The notes beneath the pieces were generated by a model. That model did no database searches. It was not told the DNA's origin and saw only the letters and a list, made by a program, of their open reading frames with translations. The position numbers were made by a program, and so were the translations under genes. From Sulfuricella denitrificans (GTDB taxonomy: Bacteria; Pseudomonadota; Gammaproteobacteria; Burkholderiales; Sulfuricellaceae): a stretch of DNA of 64,000 nt. Shown here piece by piece: positions 63,300 through 64,000 of this stretch; positions within the stretch are counted from its first letter, which is position 1; the number at the start of each line of letters is the position of its first letter. The stretch lies in contig NSJJ01000010.1 in the NCBI GenBank assembly GCA_002632355.1, positions 62,001 to 126,000 on the forward strand, written 5' to 3'.

Positions 63300-64000
63300 A
63301 TGCAAGGTCAAGGTGTGCTGTTCGGGCAGATCGTTGCTGTGTTCAGCATCGTGATCGCCGGTGTGTGGGGAGCCACACAATGGACAGCCGCCGCCCTGGG
63401 CTACCAGCTACGCCTTGGCTCGCCCTGGTTCGATTTCTTCGGCACGCCGGTCTATCACCCTTGGCGGCTGTTCGAGTGGTGGTTCTTCTTCGATGCCTAC
63501 GCGCCGCACGTCTTCGACATCGGCGGCGCGATCGCGGGCGGCAGCGGGCTGATCGCCGTCGTGGTCGCCATCGCCATGTCGGTGTGGCGTTCGCGGCAAT
63601 CGAAGCTGGTCACGACCTACGGTTCAGCGCGCTGGGCCGATGCCAACGATATCCGCAAGGCCGGGCTGAATCAACCTGCGGGCATTTTTCTTGGCCTTCA
63701 TGACGGACAGTACCTTCGTCATGAAGGCCCTGAGCATGTTTTGACCTTTGCACCGACGCGCTCCGGCAAGGGCGTAGGCCTCGTGGTGCCAACACTTCTT
63801 TCCTGGCCCGCGTCTGCTGTCATCCACGACATCAAGGGCGAAAACTGGCAGATCACCGCCGGCTGGCGCTCGCGCTTCTCGCACTGCCTGCTATTCAACC
63901 CCACCGATGCGAAGTCAGCGGCCTACAACCCGCTGCTGGAGGTACGGCGCGGCGCGCATGAAGTGCGCGACGTGCAGAACATCGCCGACATCCTGGTGGA
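63300..64000 (+). CDS. traG: TraG/VirD4 coupling protein, N-terminal part (cut by window end)
   Basis: The first 233 codons are visible. Two N-terminal membrane segments (VLFGQIVAVFSIVIAGVWG and GGSGLIAVVVAIAMSVW) are followed by YGSARWADANDIRKAGL and Walker A FAPTRSGKGVGLVVPTLL with VIHDIKGENW, the VirD4/TraG coupling protein hallmarks. It links the relaxosome to the type IV secretion channel. ATG 63300 follows GGGAGG. The gene continues beyond the window, where trb genes would be expected. Confidence 0.95.
   Translation, partial: MQGQGVLFGQIVAVFSIVIAGVWGATQWTAAALGYQLRLGSPWFDFFGTPVYHPWRLFEWWFFFDAYAPHVFDIGGAIAGGSGLIAVVVAIAMSVWRSRQSKLVTTYGSARWADANDIRKAGLNQPAGIFLGLHDGQYLRHEGPEHVLTFAPTRSGKGVGLVVPTLLSWPASAVIHDIKGENWQITAGWRSRFSHCLLFNPTDAKSAAYNPLLEVRRGAHEVRDVQNIADILV

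Overview
The window is a betaproteobacterial chromosome segment carrying an integrative and conjugative element (ICE) of the Tn4371 type. Gene content and order (queA-tgt-yajC-secD-secF-dedA, oxyR, a split rubrerythrin/rubredoxin/reductase set, ybiB, sodB) fit a free-living, oxygen-coping betaproteobacterium, possibly of the Nitrosomonadales. That rank is inferred from gene content only. All functions come from reading motifs; no database search was run.

1-18,910, chromosome. At the left edge the first eight codons of a probable integrase sit beside tRNA-Leu(CAA), so a second element probably lies outside the window. Then follow two unknown proteins, a ClC H+/Cl- exchanger, a periplasmic metallo-beta-lactamase-fold hydrolase, a TonB-dependent receptor, a small lipoprotein, the queuosine/Sec operon, a YjfB-like motility protein, OxyR, rubrerythrin, rubredoxin, rubredoxin reductase, a glycine-rich repeat exported protein, YbiB and Fe-superoxide dismutase.

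18,904-64,000, ICE (right end outside the window). The backbone is tyrosine integrase, RadC, a conserved small protein, DUF932, ParB-like, DUF736, XRE regulator, DUF2958, DUF2285, AlpA-like regulator, RepA with three iteron-like repeats, ParA, a small partition protein, DUF2840, TraF, relaxase, LysR-type TraR, EexN and TraG (cut by the window end). Cargo sits in three places. (a) Between int and radC is a 13-kb, single-strand defence island: AbiEi/AbiEii, an AbiJ-NTD4-like protein, a small winged-helix-like protein, a Rad50-like zinc-ribbon ATPase, a PD-(D/E)XK nuclease and a Ymh/HEPN protein in one tightly coupled array, followed by a Gabija-like pair (OLD nuclease plus UvrD-like helicase) with a third HEPN-like gene. 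(b) A large SF1 helicase lies between the ParB-like module and DUF736, bracketed by an 89-bp direct repeat. (c) Between relaxase and traR are an SMR efflux pump with its TetR regulator and palindromic operator, a TetR/cytochrome b561/RND efflux operon, and a low-GC secreted protein.

The most interesting part is the defence island. AbiE, AbiJ-like and the Rad50-like (ABC three-component/Lamassu-like) genes are linked by 4-nt start/stop overlaps behind one promoter that carries two inverted repeats. This suggests a single composite, AbiEi-autoregulated system rather than independent neighbours.
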